NCBI GenBank assembly: GCA_047600765.1
Contig: JASGKF010000001.1
Location: 1-64,000, forward strand
Source of the DNA: Viridibacterium sp047600765
GTDB lineage: Bacteria > Pseudomonadota > Gammaproteobacteria > Burkholderiales > Rhodocyclaceae
Direction of reading: 5' to 3'
Length of the DNA stretch: 64,000 nucleotides
Below the pieces are notes generated by a model that was not told the origin of the DNA, did not search any database, and saw nothing but the letters and a program-made list of their open reading frames with translations. Positions 36,891 through 45,065 of the stretch are shown here, one piece after another (the stretch's first letter is position 1; every line of letters starts with the position of its first letter). A program made the position numbers and the translations under genes.

Positions 36891-38306
36891 ATGAGCAATC
36901 GTCGCCAATTCCTCGCCGGCACCGGCCTGTTCGCCGCCGCCACCCTCGGCAGCGTCTCGCGCGTGGCCATGGCCGCCCTGCCCGAGCCCGTCATCCAGAC
37001 CAGGCCCGACACCATGCCGCCGCTGTTGCCGCAAAACGGCCGGCCCTACAACCCGGTTGTCACGCTCAACGGCTGGACCCTGCCCTGGCGCATGAACAAC
37101 GGCGTCAAGGAGTTCCACCTGGTCGCCGAACCCGTCGTGCGCGAAATCGCGCCGGGCATGGTGGCCCACCTGTGGGGCTACAACGGCCAGTCGCCGGGCC
37201 CCACCATCGAAGTCGTCGAAGGCGACCGCGTGCGCATCTTCGTCACCAACAAGCTGCCCGAGCACACCACCATGCACTGGCACGGCCAGCGCCTGCCCAA
37301 TGGCATGGATGGCGTAGGCGGCCTCACACAGCCGCAAATCGAACCGGGCAAGACCTTCGTCTACGAGTTCGTTGCGCGCAGGCCCGGCACCTTCATGTAC
37401 CACCCGCATGCCGACGAGATGACGCAGATGGCGATGGGCATGATGGGCTTCTGGGTCACGCATCCCAGGACCGCTCACCCGCAGATCAGCGAGGTGCAAC
37501 GCGACTTCTGCTTCCTGCTCAACGCCTACGACATCGAGCCCGGCGCCTACACGCCCAAGGTCAATACCATGCTCGACTTCAACCTGTGGACCTGGAACTC
37601 GCGTGCCTTCCCCGGCATCGACTCGCTCAACGTCAAGCTCAACGACCGCGTGCGCATCCGCGTCGGCAACCTGACCATGACCAACCACCCCATCCACCTG
37701 CACGGCCACGAGTTCGAAGTGACCGGCACCGATGGCGGCCCCGTGCCGAAGACGGCGCGCTGGCCCGAGGTAACGACCGACGTCGCTGTCGGCCAGATGC
37801 GGCAGATCGAGTTCGTCGCCAGCGAAGAAGGCGACTGGGCCTTCCACTGCCACAAGAGCCACCACACCATGAACGCCATGGGCCACGACGTGCCGACCAT
37901 GATCGGCGTCGACCACAGCAAGGTCGTCACGCAGATCAACCGCTTGATCCCCGACTACATGGTGATGGGCGAACGCGGCATGGCCGACATGGGCGAGATG
38001 GAAATGCCCCTGCCCGACAACACCCTGCCGATGATGACGGGGCAAGGCCCCTACGGCCCGGTCGAGATGGGCGGCATGTTCACCCTGCTCAAGGTGCGTC
38101 GCGGCCAGAAAGCCGCCGACTACAGCGACCCCGGCTGGTTCAAGCAACCTGCCGGTACGCAGGCATACGAATGGACCGGCCAGCTGCCGGACACACCACG
38201 CGCGCAGCCCGCCAACGCAGGCAGCATGCCGCCGGCTCAGCCTCCTCACCACGCCACCGAACTGAAGGTGCGCAAACCGACCGGTTCATCCGGTCACCAG
38301 CACTGA
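36891..38306 (+). CDS. Tat-exported multicopper oxidase
   Basis: Periplasmic copper oxidase, 471 residues from the ATG giving MSNRRQFLAG, a twin-arginine leader. All four copper-ligand blocks are present: HWHGQR, HPHAD, HPIHLHGHEF and HCHKSHH. A Met-rich stretch (MGERGMADMGEMEMPLP, near the end) is typical of copper-tolerance oxidases and may bind Cu(I). It would oxidise Cu(I) to less toxic Cu(II). Ten bases after the TolC-like gene; a His-rich end (PPHHATEL, SGHQH). Confidence 0.92.
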   Translation: MSNRRQFLAGTGLFAAATLGSVSRVAMAALPEPVIQTRPDTMPPLLPQNGRPYNPVVTLNGWTLPWRMNNGVKEFHLVAEPVVREIAPGMVAHLWGYNGQSPGPTIEVVEGDRVRIFVTNKLPEHTTMHWHGQRLPNGMDGVGGLTQPQIEPGKTFVYEFVARRPGTFMYHPHADEMTQMAMGMMGFWVTHPRTAHPQISEVQRDFCFLLNAYDIEPGAYTPKVNTMLDFNLWTWNSRAFPGIDSLNVKLNDRVRIRVGNLTMTNHPIHLHGHEFEVTGTDGGPVPKTARWPEVTTDVAVGQMRQIEFVASEEGDWAFHCHKSHHTMNAMGHDVPTMIGVDHSKVVTQINRLIPDYMVMGERGMADMGEMEMPLPDNTLPMMTGQGPYGPVEMGGMFTLLKVRRGQKAADYSDPGWFKQPAGTQAYEWTGQLPDTPRAQPANAGSMPPAQPPHHATELKVRKPTGSSGHQH

Positions 38307-38316
38307 GGATCACGAC

Positions 38317-38796
38317 ATGCGCATCACACTGCTCGCCCTGGCTCTGCTCGCTAGCCTGCCGACCGCACCTGTCTTCGCACACGGTGACAAGCCACACGCC
38401 ACCGGCCTCGTGAAGAAAGAACAGAAGCCCTGGGGCATCGCGGGCGACGCCAAGGCCGTACAGCGCAGCATCGAGATCCGCATGCTCGACACCATGCGCT
38501 TCGCACCCGACACGCTACGCATCAAACGCGGCGAGACGGTGCGCCTCGTACTGAAAAACGAGGGCCAGATGCTGCACGAGCTGGTCATAGGCACGCAGAA
38601 GGATCTCGACGAGCACGCGGCACTGATGCTGAAGTTTCCCAACATGGAACACGACGAGCCCTACATGGCCCACGTGCCGGCAGGCAAGCAGGGCGAGATC
38701 ATCTGGCGCTTCAATCGCGCGGGCGAGTTCGACTTCGCCTGCCTCATCGCCGGCCACTACCAGGCCGGCATGCGCGGCCGCATCAGCGTGAAGTAA
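38317..38796 (+). CDS. periplasmic cupredoxin
   Basis: 159 residues with a signal peptide (ending PVFAHG) and a plastocyanin/azurin-like domain. Type-1 copper ligands can be placed: His in MLHELVIG, Cys in FACLIAGHYQAGM, followed by His and Met in the same loop. It probably binds copper or passes electrons to the oxidase. Ten bases after the oxidase gene. Confidence 0.88.
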   Translation: MRITLLALALLASLPTAPVFAHGDKPHATGLVKKEQKPWGIAGDAKAVQRSIEIRMLDTMRFAPDTLRIKRGETVRLVLKNEGQMLHELVIGTQKDLDEHAALMLKFPNMEHDEPYMAHVPAGKQGEIIWRFNRAGEFDFACLIAGHYQAGMRGRISVK

Positions 38797-38817
38797 ATCC
38801 CCCGTAAAGGAACGACC

Positions 38818-39132
38818 ATGAAAGCACTGATCCTTTCCACCCTGCTGGCCCTCATTCCGCTTGCCCCAGCCTCCGTCATTGCCGCTGACAAGACCATGCA
38901 AGCTGTGCCTGCCGAAGCCGATGGCGAAGTACGCAAGATCGACAAGGCGGCGAAGAAGATCACCCTCAAGCACGGCGAGATCAAGGGCCTCGACATGCCG
39001 CCCATGACCATGGTTTTCCAGGTGAAGGACCTTGCCCTGCTCGACAAGGCGAAGGTCGGTGACAAGGTGAAATTCACCGTGGCGCAGGAAGGCGGCGCGA
39101 TGATCGTTACCTCTATCGAAACGCTGAAATAG
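38818..39132 (+). CDS. CusF-like periplasmic copper-binding protein
   Basis: 104 residues: signal peptide (ALLALIPLAPASVIAA) and a CusF-type OB-fold with GEVRKIDKAAKKITLKHGEI, the Cu(I) Met ligands in LDMPPMTMVF, and VGDKVKFTV. CusF normally hands Cu(I) or Ag(I) to CusBA, which is not here. Last gene of the copper operon; ribosome site AAAGGA before the ATG. Confidence 0.9.
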   Translation: MKALILSTLLALIPLAPASVIAADKTMQAVPAEADGEVRKIDKAAKKITLKHGEIKGLDMPPMTMVFQVKDLALLDKAKVGDKVKFTVAQEGGAMIVTSIETLK

Positions 39133-39290
39133 CGCGCCACGCCTCGGTACTTTCCCTGTCGGGGTTTACAGCAGATTTCATGAAACGAGCATTTCGTCAC
39201 AGCATGGAGGCTGGATCAGGCAGATGCTGAATCAGCCACGGCGTAACGCGTCGCGGCGCTGCCCGTAGCTCAGCAAAGGAGGCCCCCGTC

Positions 39291-40358
39291 ATGGCTCCAC
39301 ATCAAGCTGTTTCCGCCAGCGTTTCCTCTCCCATTTCCGCTCCCAAATCGCGCCCCTGGGTGCTCTACCTGATCGGCATCGGACTCCTCGCCGGCTGCAG
39401 TCTGCAGATCTGGGAGACGCGTGGCGTCGCTGCCGCCAGCCTCGTGATGTTCGTCGGTGCGCTCCTGCCCGGCATGGAGTTCTATCGACTGGCACTGAAG
39501 GAACGAGCGTTGAAGGCCGAACGCGATCAGGCGCGGGCCGAGCTGCAGGCGCATCGCGAGTTCATGCAGCGCGTACTCGATGCGATGCCGCAGACCATCT
39601 TCATGAAGGACAGCGATAGCCGCTACACCTTCGTCAATGAAGCCTTCTGCGAGCTGCGCGCCATGACCCGCGAGGAAATCCTCGCCGGCCCCATCAGCAA
39701 GATGCGCGACGCCAACGGTATGGACACCGAGTCCGAGGCGGAAGACAAGCAGGTCTTCACCGGCCACAACATCCTCAAGGAAGAACAGGTCTTCCACCCT
39801 GAGAGCGGGCAGGAGATCTTCCGCGTCGTTTCCAAGCGCCTGTGCCACGACGAACACGGCAACGCCCTGGTCGTTGGCTCCACGCAGAACGTGTCACTGT
39901 GGCGCCAGGCTGAACGCACGGCCCGGGCGATTGCCGAGGAACAGCAGCGTCAGGGCCAGTTCCTCAAGTTCGTGCTCAACGCCCTGCCCTTCCCCGTCTA
40001 CGTCAAGGATGCGCAACTGCGCTACACCCTGGTCAACACGGCCTTCCTCGATCTCATGGAAGGCTGTTCGTCCGACCTGATCGGGCGCACAGCCCGCGAA
40101 ATAACCCCCTGCGAATCGGTCATGATCGACGAGATGGACGACTCCGGCCTGCTGGCTCGCCCCACCCTGCAGGTGCGGGAATCCACCATCGACCTGGTGG
40201 ATATCCGCGGCCACAGCCACCGGGTAGCCCTCAGCAAGATTGCCGGTCGGGATGCCATGGGGCGCAAGGTCATCATCGGCACCTACGACATCCAGGGGCT
40301 GCAGAACGCGCGCCTGGCCCCGGCCGCCACCCGCGGGCGGAGCGCCGCAGCGGCCTGA
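39291..40358 (+). CDS. membrane protein with two PAS domains, no output domain
   Basis: 355 residues. Two N-terminal membrane helices (about 24-41 and 46-63), a coiled coil, PAS 1 (VLDAMPQTIFMKDSDSRYTF, about 85-205) and PAS 2 (VLNALPFPVYVKDAQLRYTL, about 220-340). It stops after PAS 2 with an Ala-rich tail; there is no kinase, GGDEF, EAL or methyl-accepting domain. The ATG follows AAAGGAGG. It may work by binding another signalling protein, or be a truncated relative of a longer sensor. Ligand unknown. Confidence 0.8.
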   Translation: MAPHQAVSASVSSPISAPKSRPWVLYLIGIGLLAGCSLQIWETRGVAAASLVMFVGALLPGMEFYRLALKERALKAERDQARAELQAHREFMQRVLDAMPQTIFMKDSDSRYTFVNEAFCELRAMTREEILAGPISKMRDANGMDTESEAEDKQVFTGHNILKEEQVFHPESGQEIFRVVSKRLCHDEHGNALVVGSTQNVSLWRQAERTARAIAEEQQRQGQFLKFVLNALPFPVYVKDAQLRYTLVNTAFLDLMEGCSSDLIGRTAREITPCESVMIDEMDDSGLLARPTLQVRESTIDLVDIRGHSHRVALSKIAGRDAMGRKVIIGTYDIQGLQNARLAPAATRGRSAAAA

Positions 40359-40453
40359 ACGGCCCGCCCTGGCCGGTGGCGGCCCGAAGCGCCGTGCCGG
40401 CGGGCGGAAGCCCGCTATAATCGGCGCCTTCCCAGCCCTCCATCGCTGCCTGC

Positions 40454-41794
40454 ATGATCCGCAAACTGCTGCGCCGCGTTTTCCAGCGCCCGCCCCGCCA
40501 CGCGGCCGAGCCCGCCCAGATTCCCGTCACCCTGCATGGCATCCGCCGCGACGACCTGTCCCAGGCCGCTCGCCGTGTCTGCACTGGCCTGCAGGAGGCC
40601 GGCTTCAAGGCCTACGTGGTCGGTGGCGCCGTGCGCGACCTGATCGCCGGCATCCCGCCCAAAGACTACGACGTCGCCACCGATGCCACGCCGGAGCAGG
40701 TACGTGCCCAGTTCCGCCGCTCACGCATCATCGGCCGCCGCTTCAAGATCGTGCACGTCATGGTCGGCAACGAGACCATCGAGGTCTCCACCTTCCGCGC
40801 CCTGCACGACGAAGACACGGTGACCGACGAGCACGGCCGCGTGCTCAACGACAACGTCTATGGCACGCAGGAAGAAGACGCCACGCGCCGTGACTTCACC
40901 GTCAATGCCCTGTACTACGACCCCGCCACCGAAGTCGTCGTCGACTATCACCACGGCGTCTCCGACCTCAAGCAGAAGACCCTGCGCATGATCGGCGACC
41001 CGGTGCAGCGCTACCGCGAAGACCCGGTACGCATGCTGCGTGCCGTGCGCCTCGCCGCCAAGCTGGGCCTGATCATCGACCCGGCTGCGCGCAAGCCGAT
41101 CCGCGAGATGTCCAGCCTGCTCGAGAACGTGCCGCCCGCGCGTCTGTTCGACGAGATGCTCAAGCTGCTCACCAGCGGCTACGCCGTCGTCTGCCTCAAG
41201 CGCCTGCACGAAGAAGGCCTGCACAAGGGCCTGCTGCCATTGCTCGACGTGATCCTCGATCAGCCCATGGGTGAGAAGTTCGTCTGGCTGTCGCTGGAGA
41301 ACACCGACCAGCGCGTGCGCGACGGCAAGCCCATCTCGCCCGGCTTCCTGTTCGCCACCCTGCTGTGGCACGAAGTGCTGGCCAACTGGAATGCGCGCCG
41401 CGATTCCGGCGAGCACACCACGCCTGCCCTCTTCGCAGCCATGACTGAAGTGCTCGACCAGCAGGCCGAGAAACTCGCCATCACGCGCCGCATCTCGGCC
41501 GACATCACCGAAATCTGGGCCCTGCAGCCGCGCTTCGAGAAGCGCGCCGGCAAGATGCCTTACCGCTTGCTGGAGCAGCCGCGTTATCGCGCCGGTTACG
41601 ACTTCCTGCGCCTGCGCGCCGAGAGCGGCGAGATCGAAATGGAACTGCCGGACTGGTGGGAAGCCTTTGCCCACGCCAACCCGGATGCCCGCGAAGGCAT
41701 GCTGGTTGCCGACAAGGCTGGCGATGGTGCCCGCAAGCGCCGCCGTCGCCCGCGCAAGAAGCCCGGCCAGGGCGCCGCGCCGGCCAGCGACTGA
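40454..41794 (+). CDS. pcnB: poly(A) polymerase I
   Basis: Adds 3' poly(A) tails that promote RNA decay. 446 residues. Nucleotidyltransferase head with YVVGGAVRDLIAG and the catalytic Asp pair in KDYDVATDA; RRDFTVNALYYD; neck/body with RYREDPVRMLRAVRLAAKLG; basic tail (RKRRRRPRKK) for RNA binding. pcnB-folK adjacency is standard in betaproteobacteria. Confidence 0.95.
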   Translation: MIRKLLRRVFQRPPRHAAEPAQIPVTLHGIRRDDLSQAARRVCTGLQEAGFKAYVVGGAVRDLIAGIPPKDYDVATDATPEQVRAQFRRSRIIGRRFKIVHVMVGNETIEVSTFRALHDEDTVTDEHGRVLNDNVYGTQEEDATRRDFTVNALYYDPATEVVVDYHHGVSDLKQKTLRMIGDPVQRYREDPVRMLRAVRLAAKLGLIIDPAARKPIREMSSLLENVPPARLFDEMLKLLTSGYAVVCLKRLHEEGLHKGLLPLLDVILDQPMGEKFVWLSLENTDQRVRDGKPISPGFLFATLLWHEVLANWNARRDSGEHTTPALFAAMTEVLDQQAEKLAITRRISADITEIWALQPRFEKRAGKMPYRLLEQPRYRAGYDFLRLRAESGEIEMELPDWWEAFAHANPDAREGMLVADKAGDGARKRRRRPRKKPGQGAAPASD

Positions 41795-41806
41795 GAGGCT
41801 GACGAG

Positions 41807-42301
41807 ATGCTGCTTCCCACGGTCAGCGCCTGGATCGGCATCGGCGCCAACATTGGCGACAACCCGGCTGAAGCCGTGCGCAGCGCCATCGCCGCGCTGG
41901 GCACAGCAGCACACTGCCGCCTGCAGGCCAGTTCATCGCTGTACCGTACCGCAGCCATCGGCGGCGAGCCGCAGCCCGACTACATCAACGCCGTCGCCCG
42001 CATCGAAACGGCGCTGGGCCCGACCCTGCTGCTGGAAACCCTGCTGGCCATCGAGAAACAGTTCGGCCGCACGCGCAGCGTCGCCAACGCGCCGCGCACG
42101 CTGGACCTGGACCTGTTGCTGTTCAGCGACCGGCAGATCCAGCAGCACGGCCTCGTCGTGCCGCATCCGCGCATGCACGAGCGTGCTTTCGTGCTCGCCC
42201 CACTGGCTGAAATCGACCCGCAACTGGACATTCCCGGACGCGGCCTTGTCAGCGGTTTGCTGGCTGCCGTGAAAGATCAGAGCATCAGCATCATTCCCTG
42301 A
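41807..42301 (+). CDS. folK: HPPK (folK)
   Basis: 6-Hydroxymethyl-7,8-dihydropterin pyrophosphokinase of folate synthesis. 164 residues: WIGIGANIGDNP, SSLYRTAAIGGEPQPDYINAV, FGRTRSVANAPRTLDLDLLLF (metal-binding DLDLL) and VVPHPRMHERAFVLAPLAEI. Complete; 12 bp after pcnB. Confidence 0.96.
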   Translation: MLLPTVSAWIGIGANIGDNPAEAVRSAIAALGTAAHCRLQASSSLYRTAAIGGEPQPDYINAVARIETALGPTLLLETLLAIEKQFGRTRSVANAPRTLDLDLLLFSDRQIQQHGLVVPHPRMHERAFVLAPLAEIDPQLDIPGRGLVSGLLAAVKDQSISIIP

Positions 42302-42310
42302 GGAGCCCTG

Positions 42311-42649
42311 ATGTTCCTGAATGTCATCCTGATCATCGGTGTCGTGTTCTGCTGGATCGTGGCGCCGCTCAAGATCGCCCTCGTCATCAGCTTCGTCGCG
42401 GCCTTCACCGCCCTGGTCGTGCACCTCATCCGCACACAGCCCGCCAGCCGCGACAACGACAGCTGGAGCTCGACCGACAACATGACAAGCAGCAGTAGCA
42501 GCTCATCGTCGGACTACAGCAACAACTACATCACCAGCAGCAGCGATGACAGCGCGCGCAGCTGTGACAACAGCGACAGCTCGTCCAGCAGTTCCGACAG
42601 CAGCAGCTGTGACAGCGGCGGTTCGGACAGCAGCAGTTCGGGAGACTGA
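42311..42649 (+). CDS. small membrane protein with Ser/Asp-rich tail
   Basis: 112 residues. The first 42 hold two close membrane helices (FLNVILIIGVVFCWIVAPL and ALVISFVAAFTALVVHLI). The remainder is almost only Ser, Asp, Asn and Cys in long serine runs, ending DSSSSGD. It resembles the next gene in plan. Function unknown; the tail is low-complexity, flexible and acidic, with Cys that could cross-link or bind metal. The codon pattern is a repetitive AGC/GAC mix. Confidence 0.65.
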   Translation: MFLNVILIIGVVFCWIVAPLKIALVISFVAAFTALVVHLIRTQPASRDNDSWSSTDNMTSSSSSSSSDYSNNYITSSSDDSARSCDNSDSSSSSSDSSSCDSGGSDSSSSGD

Positions 42650-42652
42650 AGC

Positions 42653-42937
42653 ATGATTGTTTACGCTCTGCTTCTCGCAGCACTTGCCGCCGTCTGGATC
42701 TATCTGCCGGTATCGCTGTCCATTGTTGTTACGGTGTTCGCAACCGCGGCCTGGTTGTTCCTGCGCCCCCGGCACGATGCGCACCTTTACCCGGAAAGCT
42801 CAGCCGCGAGCGCTTTTACCCCTGGCACTGACTTTGGTTCAAGCCTCGGTTACGGCTCCAGCCTTGATGCTGGCGGAAGTCCCAGTTGCGACGGCGGCGG
42901 ATCGAGCTGTGACGGTGGCGGGGGTTCAAGCGAATGA
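42653..42937 (+). CDS. small membrane protein with Gly/Ser/Cys tail
   Basis: 94 residues: a hydrophobic hairpin (about 2-38), then a Ser/Gly-rich tail ending in two SCDGGG units (PSCDGGGSSCDGGGGSSE). Such SCxGGG endings occur in several bacterial small membrane proteins without known function. It starts 4 bp after the previous gene and overlaps the DUF486 start, so the three may be cotranscribed. Confidence 0.65.
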   Translation: MIVYALLLAALAAVWIYLPVSLSIVVTVFATAAWLFLRPRHDAHLYPESSAASAFTPGTDFGSSLGYGSSLDAGGSPSCDGGGSSCDGGGGSSE

Positions 42938-43281
42938 ACATGCCCCCCTGGCTCATCACCACCCTGCTGCTCATCGCCTCGAACGTCTTCATGACCTTCG
43001 CCTGGTACGGCCACCTCAAGCACCTCAACACGCGGCACTGGATCATCGCGGCCCTCGTCAGCTGGGGCATCGCGCTGTTCGAGTACCTGCTGCAGGTGCC
43101 GGCCAACCGCATCGGCGCGCAGACGCTGAGCCTCGGGCAACTCAAGATCATGCAGGAGGTCATCACCCTGTCGGTCTTCGTGCCCTTCGCCGTGTTCTAC
43201 ATGAACGAACCGTTCAAGCTGGATTACCTGTGGGCTGCGCTGTGCATGATGGGCGCGGTCTATTTCATCTTCAGAGCCTGA
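42934..43281 (+). CDS. DUF486 (DMT-like) membrane protein
   Basis: 115 residues, four membrane helices; matches DUF486 proteins: ASNVFMTFAWYGHLKHLN, FEYLLQVPANRIG, LKIMQEVITLSVFVPFAVFYM, and the end MMGAVYFIFRA. Distant relatives are small drug/metabolite transporters; the substrate is unknown. ATGA overlap with the upstream gene. Confidence 0.88.
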   Translation: MNMPPWLITTLLLIASNVFMTFAWYGHLKHLNTRHWIIAALVSWGIALFEYLLQVPANRIGAQTLSLGQLKIMQEVITLSVFVPFAVFYMNEPFKLDYLWAALCMMGAVYFIFRA

Positions 43282-43326
43282 GAACGCTGCAACATCCCTG
43301 CATCCTTGAGTCTCAAAGCCAACACC

Positions 43327-44229
43327 ATGACTACAAACCTGCTGACAAAGATCCTGATTCTTTTCACTACCCTGTCCTTGACCGCCGGTTGCGCATCGAC
43401 TGGTTTTAGCCAAACACCGCCTCCGATCTCGAAAAAAGTAGTCATTCAAGTCACACCGGAACCCTACTCAAGCTGGACTGAGTTGCCAGCAGGCACTTAT
43501 TCGATACCCGACAGTCAAGTTGTAATCAGCGGCCATCAGTCGAACAGTGTGGTGCAAGGGCTGATGCTGGGACCGCTCGGAATGCAACTCGCCAATGCGT
43601 CGGCGGGAGCAAACCTGGTAAAGGACTACGAGCGCCGTTTACAGATAAAGCTGGACAAGAAGCTACAGGAAGTGGCTCATCAGGAAATTTCGAAGCAGAG
43701 CGATGCGTCGATCTTTCAATTGCAGGCGACTCCCGATGCAAGCACGTTGATCATCAAACCCCTGCTCGTCATGGCTCTGGTTTCAAAAGAAGAGTTCAGG
43801 CCCAGCATCATTCTGAACGTCGCCCTGCATGATGGTGGAAGAAAATCCTGGGAAACACGCTACATATTTGCATCTGACATCCAGAGGCCGATGCTGGGCG
43901 CCAACGGGTGGCTAGCCGAAGACGGCACACTCGCATCCGTTGTCGAAGAGGGTTTGCGGCAAGCAACAAATGTCATGCTCACGGATCTCAGCAAACCATT
44001 TCCCCGTGATGAGAATGCCCGGATTTCAGTCGATCTGTTCACACCCTTCAACTCACCCAAAATGCAGTTGGTAGGACTAAAGATGGCAGAAACCGGAACG
44101 ACGCTGGTTTTCACGCCTCTTTGGGGAACGCCCGGCATCGGCGGCGTCTATGTCCTCGAAAAAAGAGCGATCCGGTTCCGACCTGCAACCAAAGACGAGT
44201 CGCCTCTTCCACGCGTTGCTGCTCCCTAG
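43327..44229 (+). CDS. lipoprotein, unknown function
   Basis: About 300 residues. Leader MTTNLLTKILILFTTLSLTAGCAS with lipobox TAGC. The mature protein has no recognised family: an N-terminal beta region (VVIQVTPEPYSSW), a glycine-containing hydrophobic stretch (GLMLGPLGMQLANASAG), and a C-terminal beta region (GTPGIGGVYVLEKRAIRFRP). More AT-rich than its neighbours, as with the lipoprotein at 31,963. A TTG seven codons upstream is less likely. Confidence 0.65.
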   Translation: MTTNLLTKILILFTTLSLTAGCASTGFSQTPPPISKKVVIQVTPEPYSSWTELPAGTYSIPDSQVVISGHQSNSVVQGLMLGPLGMQLANASAGANLVKDYERRLQIKLDKKLQEVAHQEISKQSDASIFQLQATPDASTLIIKPLLVMALVSKEEFRPSIILNVALHDGGRKSWETRYIFASDIQRPMLGANGWLAEDGTLASVVEEGLRQATNVMLTDLSKPFPRDENARISVDLFTPFNSPKMQLVGLKMAETGTTLVFTPLWGTPGIGGVYVLEKRAIRFRPATKDESPLPRVAAP

Positions 44230-44286
44230 TCATGACAGGATTGGCAGCGCCACATCATTCCGCCCAGGATCCATACACTGACAGCC

Positions 44287-44929
44287 ATGCTCGAAAAAGC
44301 CCGCTACATCGTCGTTGAAGGTCCCATCGGTGCCGGCAAGACCACGCTGGCCCGTTCAACTCGCCGAACGCCTGAACAATGCCAGCCTGCTGCTTGAGCA
44401 GCCAGAGCTCAATCCTTTCCTCGGCCGCTTCTACCAGAACATGGATCGCTGGGCGCTCGCCACGCAGCTGGAGTTCCTGTTCCAGCGCACCGAGTTGCTG
44501 CGCGGCCTCGATGGCCTCAAGCGCGATGGTCAGCGCGTCGTCAGCGACTTTCTGCTCGACAAGGATCCGCTGTTCGCTGGCCTCACACTGGGCGAAGACG
44601 AGGAGTCGCTGTACCGCCGTGCCTGGCGCAGCCTGCATCCGCAGGCCCCGGCACCCGACCTCGTCATCTACCTGCAGGCCAAGCCCGAGACCCTCATCGA
44701 GCGTGTACGCCGCCGTGGCATGGACAGTGAGCGCCGCATTACCGAGAGCTACCTCGAACGCGTCGCCGTGCGCTATTCCGAATTCTTCCACCACTACGAC
44801 CGCTCGCCGCTGTTCATCGTGAACGCCGAGGTGCTCAACCCGGTCGAAGTCGAAGAGGATCTCGATCTCCTCATCAAGCGCCTGTTCGCGATGAGGGGCT
44901 ATCGTGAGTTCTTCAGTTATTCGCAATAA
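44287..44929 (+). CDS. deoxynucleoside kinase (dGK/dAK type), frameshifted
   Basis: Phosphorylates deoxynucleosides for salvage. P-loop IVVEGPIGAGKTTLA near the N-terminus. The frame breaks at TT 44,355-44,356; dropping one T gives LARQLAERLNNASLLLEQPE and a 213-residue protein with ERITESYLERV-like lid (RRITESYLERVAVRYSEFF) and DYFVxK-equivalent region. The gene usually sits between folK and panB in betaproteobacteria, as it roughly does here. The single +1 base probably reflects a sequence error. Confidence 0.85.
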
Positions 44930-44930
44930 G

Positions 44931-45054
44931 AGAAGCTCAAACAAAATGGTTCTGGCGTTGTTGCGTCGCCTTGCCGTACTACTGGTACTGTCTGCGGCGA
45001 CGCGCCTAGCCGGAACCGTTTCGCTTCGCTCCACTCCATTTTGTTTGAGCTTCT
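44931..45054. repeat. 124-bp palindromic element with 19-bp terminal inverted repeats
   Basis: The ends AGAAGCTCAAACAAAATGG (44,931-44,949) and its perfect reverse complement (45,036-45,054) are terminal inverted repeats. Inside are two more nested stems: GGTTCTGGC / GCCGGAACC (one G-T pair) and GCGTCGCC (44,963-44,970) / GGCGACGC (44,996-45,003), with a GTAC-N5-GTAC centre. It fills the gap between the kinase and panB, starting 1 bp after the stop. It could be a non-autonomous mobile or REP-like repeat, or a strong RNA structure. No transposase. Confidence 0.8.
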
Positions 45055-45065
45055 AAGGAATCTCC

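Noticed and set aside
35411..37015. 534-codon minus-strand frame opposite the TolC-like gene
   Set aside because: Antisense shadow; the plus strand encodes a complete TolC-family protein with a lipobox and coupled start.
42480..42645. CRISPR or tandem-repeat array in the AGC-rich stretch
   Set aside because: The period is codon-like and irregular; it is the coding sequence of a serine-rich tail with no spacers.
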